From: JAHDHW01 sp963793295
GTDB lineage: Bacteria; Bacteroidota; Bacteroidia; Chitinophagales; Saprospiraceae
NCBI GenBank assembly: GCA_963793295.1
Contig: CAWBZX010000013.1
Location: 248,001 to 312,000, forward strand
Length of the DNA stretch: 64,000 bases
Direction of reading: 5' to 3'
Each line of letters opens with the position of its first letter. Position 1 is the first letter of the stretch. The position numbers and the translations under genes are program-made. This document shows, piece by piece, positions 24,736 through 33,014 of this stretch. The notes under the pieces were generated by a model. The model did no database searches and was not told where the DNA came from. It saw nothing but the letters and a program-made list of their open reading frames with translations.

Positions 24736-25899
24736 ATGGACATTTACGCTCAAAAATCTCGTTGGAAAATATATTTGGCAATAGCCGGTATTTTTATTGT
24801 AGTTATTTCGATGCTTTACACCAATTATCTGGCTGATAAACTGACGATAGAAGAGCGTAATAAAGTAGATAATTGGGGGCTCGCTCAGGATATGATCAAT
24901 GATACAGATGATGAAGATTATGAATATTGTGATTTCACACTGCATATCAAATTATTAGAATCCAACACAACTATACCAATGATTTTGGTGAGCGAAGGAG
25001 GTACCATAAACGATGCCCTAAATTTTGGAGAGGATAAAGACACCAACATCATTTTTCTGCAAAGGGAACTGGAAAGCATCAAGGCCTCTGGAAAAGAACC
25101 GATAAAAACCTATGGTGGCTATTTGTATTATAAAGATTCTACGATCCTCGTTCTGCTACAATATTTGCCAATCGTCCAGTTTATTTTGATTGCTGCATTT
25201 ATTGCCTTTGGTTATCTGGGATTCAGCTCAGCCAGACGCGCTGAACAAAATCGCGTTTGGGTTGGAATGGCTAAAGAAACCGCTCACCAACTGGGAACCC
25301 CTATTTCTGCAATTATGGCCTGGATTGAACATCTCAAGATGATGGCCGGTGAAAATGAAGCTATCAAAGAAGTGGTTACTGAACTGGGCAATGATGTAAA
25401 ACGCCTTGATTTAGTTGCCGATCGGTTTTCAAAAATTGGCTCTGCTCCTGATCTCGAAAAAGTAGATATTTATGAAGAGTTGGAAAGCTGTAGAGAATAT
25501 ATGCAAAAAAGAGCACCCCGGAAAGTCGTTTTTAATTTTCCAGGATCCATTACCCCTCCTTTATATGTCAAAATTAATCCGCATCTTTTTGATTGGGTTA
25601 TCGAAAATTTATTGCGAAATGCCCTTGATGCAATGGAAGGTACCGGAGAAATCAATGCTGATGTTTATGAAGAAAAAGGATATGTAATCATTAATATTTC
25701 AGATACGGGAAAAGGTATACCATCTTCAAAATTAAAGACCGTTTTTCAACCTGGTTATACCACTAAAAAAAGAGGTTGGGGCTTAGGTCTTTCATTGGCA
25801 AAACGCATCATTGAAACATACCACTCTGGCAGGATATTTGTAAAAAAATCTGTGATAAACGTTGGAACAACATTTACCATAAAACTCCCCAAGGAATAA
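24736..25899 (+). CDS. Membrane sensor histidine kinase
   Basis: The 387-residue protein has two membrane helices (about 11-30 and 141-163) flanking a periplasmic sensor of about 110 residues that matches no named family I recognise. The kinase core starts with the H-box AHQLGTPIS, His184 being the phospho-acceptor. NALDAM is the N-box, DTGKGIP the G1 box, and WGLGLSLAKRIIE the G2 region. No response regulator gene is adjacent. A TonB-dependent receptor begins four bases after the stop, so kinase and receptor share a transcript, which hints that receptor use or substrate is sensed by the kinase. Confidence 0.93.
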   Translation: MDIYAQKSRWKIYLAIAGIFIVVISMLYTNYLADKLTIEERNKVDNWGLAQDMINDTDDEDYEYCDFTLHIKLLESNTTIPMILVSEGGTINDALNFGEDKDTNIIFLQRELESIKASGKEPIKTYGGYLYYKDSTILVLLQYLPIVQFILIAAFIAFGYLGFSSARRAEQNRVWVGMAKETAHQLGTPISAIMAWIEHLKMMAGENEAIKEVVTELGNDVKRLDLVADRFSKIGSAPDLEKVDIYEELESCREYMQKRAPRKVVFNFPGSITPPLYVKINPHLFDWVIENLLRNALDAMEGTGEINADVYEEKGYVIINISDTGKGIPSSKLKTVFQPGYTTKKRGWGLGLSLAKRIIETYHSGRIFVKKSVINVGTTFTIKLPKE

Positions 25900-25903
25900 C
25901 ACT

Positions 25904-28540
25904 TTGAATAATATCCATCCTGTATATAAATATCTTTTCAAATGGTGTTTGCCTCTCATCTTAACATGGGCAATGGTATCTTTTTCTGCTTATTCAAAGT
26001 CTTCTTTATCTTTTACTCAAAATTATACAGTAACCGTCATTGATAGTAAAACTCGTGAACCACTCGTTGGGGCAACGGTCTGGAATGCTACTATACAAAA
26101 CGGAACAACAACCAATTTAGATGGGCAGGCATTTTTAGAAAATATAGAGCATCGCGATATTATCGAAATTTCATACGTCGGATATCAGTCTCGGAAATTT
26201 CCCTTTTTTGAACTCCGTGATAAAATGAAAGGACTTGTCAAGATGGTAGAAGCAAGTATTCAGCTCGATGTCGCTTTGGTGGTAGGTCGAAAAGATCAAC
26301 CTGAAGAGGAAATTCCTTATATCGTTCAGCGTATCTCAAAGAAAGATATTGCTTTTTTAAATTCTCAAACCGGAGCAGACGCTCTGAGAGATCATGCTGA
26401 TGTTTATGTCCAAAAGACGCAACTGGGAGGAGGTAGTCCGATTTTACGTGGTTTTGAAGCCAATCGGGTTTTGTTGGTTATAGATGGTGTCCGAATGAAC
26501 AACGCCGTTTATAGGAATGGTCACTTACAAAACGCTATTACAATTGACAATTCGATTCTAGAGCAAATTGAAATTATATATGGTCCAGGGTCCTTGATGT
26601 ATGGGAGTGATGCGATGGGAGGAGTCATTCATTATCGGACGAGAGATCCAAAGCTAAAATATAGCAACAAAGGCAAGCACTTCCTTTTTGGGAGCAACGC
26701 CTATACTCGTTTTTCATCTGCCAATAAAGAGAAAACATTCCATGTCGATTTGGATTATGGAACACGTCACTGGGGCTCTATTTCAAGCATTACCTACTCA
26801 AGTTATGGTGACCTTACGGCCGGAAAGGTTCGCCCAGAAGACTACCCGGATTTTGGGAAACGGAAATTTTATGCATTTCGAAATGAAAATGTTGATGAAA
26901 TTCGATCTGGCGATGTCAACGAACAAACAGTAACTAGATATGATCAAATTGATTTTTTACAAAAAGTAAAATATCAACCCAATGAGCACCTGTCTTTAAT
27001 TTTAAATATGCAATATTCCACTTCAAGTAATGTGCCCAGGTATGACAACCTAACTGACACGCTTGAATCTGCTGACCGACTGAAATGGGCAGAATGGTAT
27101 TACGGTCCGCAACAAAGATTATTGTCTTCTCTTAAAATCCAAACCTTAAAATCCACATCACTTTATGATAAAGCTACGCTGATCGCTAGTTTTCAAAAAA
27201 TTGATGAAGATCTTTTAAAAAGAAAATACCGTCAATCTCACCGATCCTTTCAACTCAATGATATTTATGTTTTTTCCATCACAGCAGATTTTGATAAATA
27301 CCTTGACAAAAAACAGCGGAATAATTTTTCCTATGGCGTTGAAGCTAGTTATAACAATGTTGTAGCATCGGCTGGAAGTACAAATATTAGTAATGGAAAA
27401 ATAGTATATAATGAGCTGACTCGATATCCAAGTGGTGGCAGCTCATTACAAAACTTTGCAGGCTATGCCAACTATTACTGGAGAAGCAGGGATTCGACCC
27501 TTCGCCTCAACGTTGGTGGCCGGTTTACCAATATCAGAACTGATATTAATTATTTACAATCTGATGCTTCACTCATTGAATGGCCAGAGTCTTATTATGG
27601 AGGAATCACCAATAAAAACAGTGCATTGACCTGGGGTGCCGGCCTCACCTGGAATTCTAAAGACAACTGGCAATTCAGGTCTGTAGTCTCAACAGCCTTT
27701 CGTGCGCCGAATCTCGATGATCTAGCTAAAATTCGCCCTAAAAATGGTTTTATAACCATCCCTAATTTAGAATTAAAGCCAGAGTATTCGATGAATTATG
27801 AACTCACTATTGCCAAACAATTTGGAAATGTGATTGGAAACGAAGGCGTTTCATTTAAATTAAGCGGGACCGGATTTTATACAGAATTAACCGATGCAAT
27901 CGTCCGGGAGCTAGGCATGCTACCTAATGGAGATTCTACCATGGTAGTTGAGGGAAAGTTAAATACTGTTCAGCAAAATAAGAATACCGGATTTGCCACT
28001 ATTCAGGGGGTTTCCGGAAATATATTGCTCAATATCAAAAACCGGATTATAATAAAATCCGGGATCAACTTTACAAAAGGGAGAAGAAAATATTTTGAAC
28101 AAGAGGAAAATATTTTGATAGATACATTGATTCCACTTGATCATATTCCTCCGCTATACGGACAGACTAGTGTTATTTTTCAAACGAACAAATTTAAAAT
28201 AGAAGGCGTCGTAAGATACAATGGCGCTAAGTCTGTTGATGAATATGCCGTAAATTATATTGATTACCACCCTACTTGTGGTTTGGAAATTAATCGCGAA
28301 GGTATGGCAGATAACATTGAGGCCGGATTAATCAATAAAAACCCCACTGCATGTGAAACTATTTATGACGGATTGCCTTCCTGGGTAACCTATAATATTT
28401 ATACCACGTATCAATTTAACGAACACTTTAGTATAAATCTAGCGGTAGAAAATGTAATGGATATTCACTATCGCCATTTCTCATCCACAATTAGTGCTCC
28501 GGGACGCAATTTTATCATAACCCTAAGAGGAGCTTTTTAA
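25904..28540 (+). CDS. TonB-dependent outer-membrane receptor (heme/iron-receptor-like)
   Basis: The 878-residue protein starts with TTG at 25904, four bases after the kinase. The signal peptide covers about residues 1-35. A carboxypeptidase-like regulatory domain follows (about 42-125, SKTREPLVGATVWNA), then the TonB plug (about 145-255) with QLGGGSPILRGFEANRVL and IDGVRMNNAVYR, and the 22-strand barrel to the C terminus, ending with Phe. The plug wording resembles hemoglobin/heme and metal-type receptors more than SusC, and no SusD partner is present. Substrate is inferred only loosely. The nearest downstream gene, pckA, has a separate promoter region. Confidence 0.92.
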   Translation: MNNIHPVYKYLFKWCLPLILTWAMVSFSAYSKSSLSFTQNYTVTVIDSKTREPLVGATVWNATIQNGTTTNLDGQAFLENIEHRDIIEISYVGYQSRKFPFFELRDKMKGLVKMVEASIQLDVALVVGRKDQPEEEIPYIVQRISKKDIAFLNSQTGADALRDHADVYVQKTQLGGGSPILRGFEANRVLLVIDGVRMNNAVYRNGHLQNAITIDNSILEQIEIIYGPGSLMYGSDAMGGVIHYRTRDPKLKYSNKGKHFLFGSNAYTRFSSANKEKTFHVDLDYGTRHWGSISSITYSSYGDLTAGKVRPEDYPDFGKRKFYAFRNENVDEIRSGDVNEQTVTRYDQIDFLQKVKYQPNEHLSLILNMQYSTSSNVPRYDNLTDTLESADRLKWAEWYYGPQQRLLSSLKIQTLKSTSLYDKATLIASFQKIDEDLLKRKYRQSHRSFQLNDIYVFSITADFDKYLDKKQRNNFSYGVEASYNNVVASAGSTNISNGKIVYNELTRYPSGGSSLQNFAGYANYYWRSRDSTLRLNVGGRFTNIRTDINYLQSDASLIEWPESYYGGITNKNSALTWGAGLTWNSKDNWQFRSVVSTAFRAPNLDDLAKIRPKNGFITIPNLELKPEYSMNYELTIAKQFGNVIGNEGVSFKLSGTGFYTELTDAIVRELGMLPNGDSTMVVEGKLNTVQQNKNTGFATIQGVSGNILLNIKNRIIIKSGINFTKGRRKYFEQEENILIDTLIPLDHIPPLYGQTSVIFQTNKFKIEGVVRYNGAKSVDEYAVNYIDYHPTCGLEINREGMADNIEAGLINKNPTACETIYDGLPSWVTYNIYTTYQFNEHFSINLAVENVMDIHYRHFSSTISAPGRNFIITLRGAF

Positions 28541-28848
28541 ATATTCCTACTTTCTTAATTTTAATAAAAATTTTCTATAAAATACTATATATCAATATTT
28601 TACGAACTTTTTGTGATTTATACCCTAAGGTAAATTTGATGATATTCTTAAAAGGAGGTGACAAAAATTAGTAAAAAGTTAGGGATATTTACCTTAACTT
28701 TGTCAAGTTTTTTTAGCGAAAATGAATTTTAATTCAGCAATAAAACGTTAATAAATATTTTAAAAGCCTTAACCAAAAAGCTGCTATAGCCAATACCAAA
28801 AACAATTGCTATTGGTGTTAGTTATACTGGCTTATCAAACCACATTTT
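28541..28848 (+). promoter_or_regulatory. 308-bp pckA upstream region with inverted repeat
   Basis: TAAGGTAAAT (28626-28635) and ATTTACCTTA (28687-28696) are a perfect 10-bp inverted repeat separated by 51 bases. The right arm touches TAACTTTG (28695-28702), an exact match to the -7 consensus, so it may be an operator. AAGGAGGTGA (28652-28661) is a full Shine-Dalgarno match lying between the arms, with no ATG after it. Confidence 0.5.
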
Positions 28849-30465
28849 ATGAAAGAGATTGGATCCAAAAATCCTAGCATGGATTTAAAATCAATAGGCA
28901 TTTCAAATTTCCGCACTGCTTATTGGAATTTGACTCCCGAAGAACTTGTTGAGCATTCCATCAAAAATGATCAAGGTGTATTAGCTGATTCCGGCGCACT
29001 TTGTATAGATACTGGTGAATTCACCGGTCGTTCTCCAGCAGATAGATTTATCGTTGAAGATGATGTTACTTCAAACACTGTCGATTGGGGAAAAGTTAAT
29101 AAACCTTTTGACGCTAAAAAGTTTGATCAACTTCATAATAAATTAACGAATTATTTCTCAGGTAAAGACATTTATGTTAGAGATTCCTATGCCTGTGCCG
29201 ATGAAAAATATCGTTTAAACATTCGACTTGTTTCGGAATATCCCTGGAGTAATCAGTTTGCTTATAACATGTTTTTACGCCCAGATGCAAATGAAATCCA
29301 AAGTTTTGTGCCCGATTGGACCATTTTATGTGCTCCTGGGTTTATGGCTGATCCTAAAGTCGATGGTACACGTCAACATAATTTTGCCATTCTCAATTTT
29401 TCTAAAAAACAGATTATAATTGGTGGAACAGGCTATACCGGCGAAATAAAAAAAGGGATTTTCTCTGTCCTAAATTATGTGTTGCCTATAACTCACAAGG
29501 TTTTGGCAATGCACTGTTCTGCTAATGTTGGAAAAGAAGGAGACACCGCTGTATTTTTTGGACTTAGTGGAACCGGAAAAACTACCTTGTCAGCTGACCC
29601 AGAAAGGAATCTTATTGGAGATGATGAGCATGGTTGGTCAAATGAAGGAGTATTTAATTTTGAAGGAGGGTGTTATGCAAAGACTATTGATTTGACGGAG
29701 AAAAAAGAACCAGATATTTATAGAGCTATCCGACATCATGCAATTCTTGAAAACATTCGGTTTTTTGAAGGAACCCGCACACCGGATTATTCTAACGCAG
29801 AAATTACTCAAAACACAAGGGTTTCTTACCCTATCCACCATATTGACAATGCATTGCCACAATCGAAAGGAGGAATTCCTACGAATATTTTCTTCCTTAC
29901 TTGCGATGCTTTTGGCGTTTTACCTCCGATTTCAAAACTCACTCCAGGCCAAGCTATGTATCATTTTATTTCGGGATACACTGCAAAAGTTGCCGGAACT
30001 GAAGAAGGAATCAATGAGCCACAAACCACTTTCTCTGCTTGCTTTGGATCTCCATTTTTACCCTTGCATCCAACACAATATGCTGAAATGTTAGGTAACA
30101 AAATGCAGGAGCACAAGGTTAACGTATGGTTGGTCAACACTGGTTGGACCGGCGGAGGATATGGCGTTGGTAGCAGAATCAAATTGAATTATACCCGTGC
30201 GATGATCGGTGCAGCATTGGAAGGAAAACTTGATCAAGTTGAATATAAAAGACATAAGGTTTTTGGTTTGCAAATGCCTTTAACTTGTCCAGGTGTTCCT
30301 GAAAAGATACTAGATCCTAGTAACACATGGAGTGATAAAGCACACTATTATAAGAAAGCTCAGGTGTTAGCTAAATCTTTTAATGAAAACTTTAAGCAAT
30401 TTGCTTCAGAAGCCAGTGAAGAAATATTGGACGCCGCTCCTGTAGAAAATGTTATGGCTCAGTAA
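28849..30465 (+). CDS. pckA: Phosphoenolpyruvate carboxykinase (ATP)
   Basis: The 538-residue enzyme converts oxaloacetate and ATP to PEP, CO2 and ADP, the entry step of gluconeogenesis. The P-loop is GLSGTGKTTLS at 238-248 and the second kinase motif LIGDDEHGW at 255-263. TGEFTGRSPADRF near 55-67 holds the substrate arginine. Length is standard for the ATP-dependent type. The product is cytoplasmic. The gene has an upstream inverted repeat over its predicted -7 box and a strong hairpin terminator 140 bases downstream, so it appears to be a single-gene unit under its own control. Confidence 0.98.
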   Translation: MKEIGSKNPSMDLKSIGISNFRTAYWNLTPEELVEHSIKNDQGVLADSGALCIDTGEFTGRSPADRFIVEDDVTSNTVDWGKVNKPFDAKKFDQLHNKLTNYFSGKDIYVRDSYACADEKYRLNIRLVSEYPWSNQFAYNMFLRPDANEIQSFVPDWTILCAPGFMADPKVDGTRQHNFAILNFSKKQIIIGGTGYTGEIKKGIFSVLNYVLPITHKVLAMHCSANVGKEGDTAVFFGLSGTGKTTLSADPERNLIGDDEHGWSNEGVFNFEGGCYAKTIDLTEKKEPDIYRAIRHHAILENIRFFEGTRTPDYSNAEITQNTRVSYPIHHIDNALPQSKGGIPTNIFFLTCDAFGVLPPISKLTPGQAMYHFISGYTAKVAGTEEGINEPQTTFSACFGSPFLPLHPTQYAEMLGNKMQEHKVNVWLVNTGWTGGGYGVGSRIKLNYTRAMIGAALEGKLDQVEYKRHKVFGLQMPLTCPGVPEKILDPSNTWSDKAHYYKKAQVLAKSFNENFKQFASEASEEILDAAPVENVMAQ

Positions 30466-30605
30466 ACACGACAAGGCGTATCTTCACAGATTTAGCATTA
30501 TTACAATATGCAACCGGGTTGGTAAGTTGTTCGTGGAATATTTTGATCAAAAATAAAATTCCATAATATCTGCGAACAAGTACAAATGATATTTCATTAT
30601 CGCGC

Positions 30606-30645
30606 AAAGAGGCTTTATCTTGCATAAGATAAAGCCTCTTTTTAT
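30606..30645 (+). terminator. Strong terminator after pckA
   Basis: A perfect 16-bp stem (30606-30621 with 30626-30641) with a four-base loop is followed by T-rich sequence. It lies 140 bases after the pckA stop. The intervening 3' region contains a further imperfect hairpin (30527-30539 with 30558-30579). Confidence 0.85.
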
Positions 30646-30666
30646 TTTAAAAATGCAAAAAAAAAC

Positions 30667-31137
30667 ATGCAATTTGTATCAGAATCGGTCATAGATAACG
30701 CAGCAGAAATTGTAGGCTCGGAAGATAATTTTAAAACTATCGTTCAGGATTTTAAATCACGTCAACCTGTTTTATTGGCTTATTTATTTTCGGACAATTT
30801 TAATCTGCTAACCCAAAAAGAGCGTGAATATATGATGTTTCTTGCTTTAGTGATCTGGAAAGCCTGTGAAAATACCCATTCTGATATTCCAATTATTGAA
30901 CAAGATCTCCTTGAAGAGCTGGAAGAAAACAACTGGGAGCAACTGAACAAGGTAAGCTCTCGTAAATTCAATGAGCGAATTGATGTGTTTTTTAAAAATT
31001 ATCCTCAGGAAGATTTATTGGCTTTTGTTGAAGACACACTGGTCCATGACGAAGACTCCGAAATCACTAATGAAGGAAGAAATTATATTTTTATAGCCTT
31101 AAAAACGATCATTGACAGCATCAATGCAAGTGATTGA
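30667..31137 (+). CDS. Conserved-looking hypothetical protein
   Basis: The 156-residue protein is acidic and largely helical, with no signal peptide, membrane segment or zinc knuckle. It starts MQFVSESVIDNAAEIVG and ends KTIIDSINASD. I do not recognise the family, although uniform coding character over the whole frame and clean boundaries (a terminator 22 bases upstream and the convergent deacylase 20 bases downstream) support a real gene. It is probably cytoplasmic. Confidence 0.7.
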   Translation: MQFVSESVIDNAAEIVGSEDNFKTIVQDFKSRQPVLLAYLFSDNFNLLTQKEREYMMFLALVIWKACENTHSDIPIIEQDLLEELEENNWEQLNKVSSRKFNERIDVFFKNYPQEDLLAFVEDTLVHDEDSEITNEGRNYIFIALKTIIDSINASD

Positions 31138-31157
31138 TCGCCAAGAAGTTCTCTATG

Positions 31158-32099
31158 TTAAAAAGCTACAATCGTTTTAATTAAGAAAAAACCATCGTCT
31201 CCTAGCTTTTGATAAAGTGGCATTAAAATCAGGCCATCCTCCGGAGCGTATATTTCCCCGTTTTTGTCCTTTGCCAATAACTCGCCCTTCTTAACTTTTT
31301 GAAAATTATTAAAATTGGGCATCATTTTAAAATCATCTTCCGGTGAGACCCGCTTGACTGTAATTAATTGAGCAATCAGCGGCAGTCCTTTTGAGTATTC
31401 AATTAACAAGGTGTCATGACGATTTTCTACATACTCCGCTTCTATACAACCAATTGTCCGCATACAATTTGTTAAAGCTGCAATTGCCCGGTTCACAGAT
31501 AAATCCTCGATGTGTTGGCCCGATTCAAAACACACTGCCACAGTTTCTGGCTCGAAATTATCGCTGTTAAAATAGTGTAAAGTCGTTCCTTCAATTCCTT
31601 TTAACATCCCTTTAATAACAGGCGCATGTAACTCGATTGCAATTCGAATACTTTCCGTATCATCTGTACAAATGGTAAATATTCCACCAAAAGCTGTTGT
31701 GGTGTGAAGGTCAAGTAAGACCATTTTATCCGGTTTATACGTTGAAATCTGATGTTCAATGACTTCTAAAATTTCCTTCATCTCAAGATCTTCGGAATCA
31801 AGATCTTCGATGGGAGCGGTTTTTATTCTTTCAATATTTTCAGGGGTCCATTGTCGGTTTAGGTCTTTGACAATAAACCGCTTTTTTTTCTTCATGGCAC
31901 GAAGGTTCCCTCTGATTCCTAAAATTCTACCATGAAATTTAAACTCAGGATTGGTAATTGGCTCTATGTCCAACATTTTAAACATCAAATCTATGGCTTT
32001 GACTCCTGCCGGTTCATTGCCATGCATTCCACCTAAAACAATTAACAAAGGACCTTTCTCTTCTCCAGTATATTGACCAATTATTCTTTTAAGCGCCAT
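31158..32099 (-). CDS. Succinylglutamate desuccinylase/aspartoacylase family zinc hydrolase
   Basis: The 313-residue protein is an M14-like deacylase. GGMHGNEPAG (23-32) provides zinc ligands His26 and Glu29, and LLDLHTTTA provides His131. CFESGQH places the catalytic glutamate at 190. These match the AstE/AspA family, which cleaves acyl groups from amino acids. The C-terminal 90 residues form the beta-rich cap. No arginine-catabolism genes are nearby, so the substrate is open. A TATATTTG -7-like box lies at 32135-32128 on the minus strand. Confidence 0.9.
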   Translation of the reverse strand: MALKRIIGQYTGEEKGPLLIVLGGMHGNEPAGVKAIDLMFKMLDIEPITNPEFKFHGRILGIRGNLRAMKKKKRFIVKDLNRQWTPENIERIKTAPIEDLDSEDLEMKEILEVIEHQISTYKPDKMVLLDLHTTTAFGGIFTICTDDTESIRIAIELHAPVIKGMLKGIEGTTLHYFNSDNFEPETVAVCFESGQHIEDLSVNRAIAALTNCMRTIGCIEAEYVENRHDTLLIEYSKGLPLIAQLITVKRVSPEDDFKMMPNFNNFQKVKKGELLAKDKNGEIYAPEDGLILMPLYQKLGDDGFFLIKTIVAF

Positions 32100-32171
32100 A
32101 TATTTCTCTCGTATTTATCGCTGTTTGCAAATATAATCATTGCAATAAAGTATTAAAAAGAGCGATGTCAA

Positions 32172-32996
32172 TTATAAACATTCCGTGTTGATTCCTAATA
32201 CATATTTTTCGACTATGCCAATTTTTGAAGCTGATTCCGCTCCATCAAAACCAGAAATTAATTCATCCTTCAGTTGTAATTTATATTGATCGGTCAACTT
32301 TTTCGCAATGGGAAGATAAGACCAATGCCATTTTTCTTCATTATAACCATTTGGGCGACTCTTTCCTTTTTCATTATATGGTTGACAAAATCCAAATTGC
32401 GCGGCATTTTTAACCAACCAGTCGTATTCTTTTAAACCATTCCCATTTTCAAAATAATCATTCGTCAGTGCATTGATGTCCATATCTGTTCCCCAGTGGT
32501 GACGAGACGTTCCGGGCATTGAGCTGTATTCTAAAATTTTCAACGCTCTTTTAACCGGGTCACTTATTGTCTTTGAAATATCCTGATCTTCGATTTTTCT
32601 GCTCCCATTCCATTTGGCTTCCCAAATTCTTTTTTGATGAGAAAAAGGGCGCGTCGCGGAAATTATCTTCAAATCTACTCCTTCCTTTTTAGCCGCCTCA
32701 TACATTTCTTGGAAAGCACGGTAAGTCTCCTTCCGCAAATAAAAGTCAGCTTGTGAAGCATACTTCGAATCTACTTTAGCAAATTCAATTTGCTTTTCCG
32801 GATCAAATTTTCCCATTAGATAATCTGCAGATATAGTCGAATCTACTTTGATACTTTCATTATTTTCAATCAAAAGCGGGACTTCTGTTGCCAGTCCTGA
32901 TTTTTCAACGTTTATTTTTTCTTCGGGGGTAACCATTCCACAATTAGGGTAACTTATAACAAAAAATAATAAGAACACTATTTTAAAACTTTGCAT
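32172..32996 (-). CDS. M15 family D-Ala-D-Ala carboxypeptidase-like protein
   Basis: The 274-residue exported protein has an N-terminal hydrophobic signal; a Cys19 follows it, but PNC is a poor lipobox, so lipidation is doubtful. The M15B/VanY catalytic motif SRHHWGTDMDINAL gives His166 and Asp173, and EKWHWSY gives Glu221 and His224, completing the zinc site. ISATRPFSHQKRIWEAKW (112-129) is the typical substrate-arginine segment. It should trim peptidoglycan stem peptides in the periplasm. It precedes the deacylase on the same strand with a 72-base gap. Confidence 0.92.
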   Translation of the reverse strand: MQSFKIVFLLFFVISYPNCGMVTPEEKINVEKSGLATEVPLLIENNESIKVDSTISADYLMGKFDPEKQIEFAKVDSKYASQADFYLRKETYRAFQEMYEAAKKEGVDLKIISATRPFSHQKRIWEAKWNGSRKIEDQDISKTISDPVKRALKILEYSSMPGTSRHHWGTDMDINALTNDYFENGNGLKEYDWLVKNAAQFGFCQPYNEKGKSRPNGYNEEKWHWSYLPIAKKLTDQYKLQLKDELISGFDGAESASKIGIVEKYVLGINTECL

Positions 32997-33014
32997 CTTC
33001 TTAATTATCTAAAT

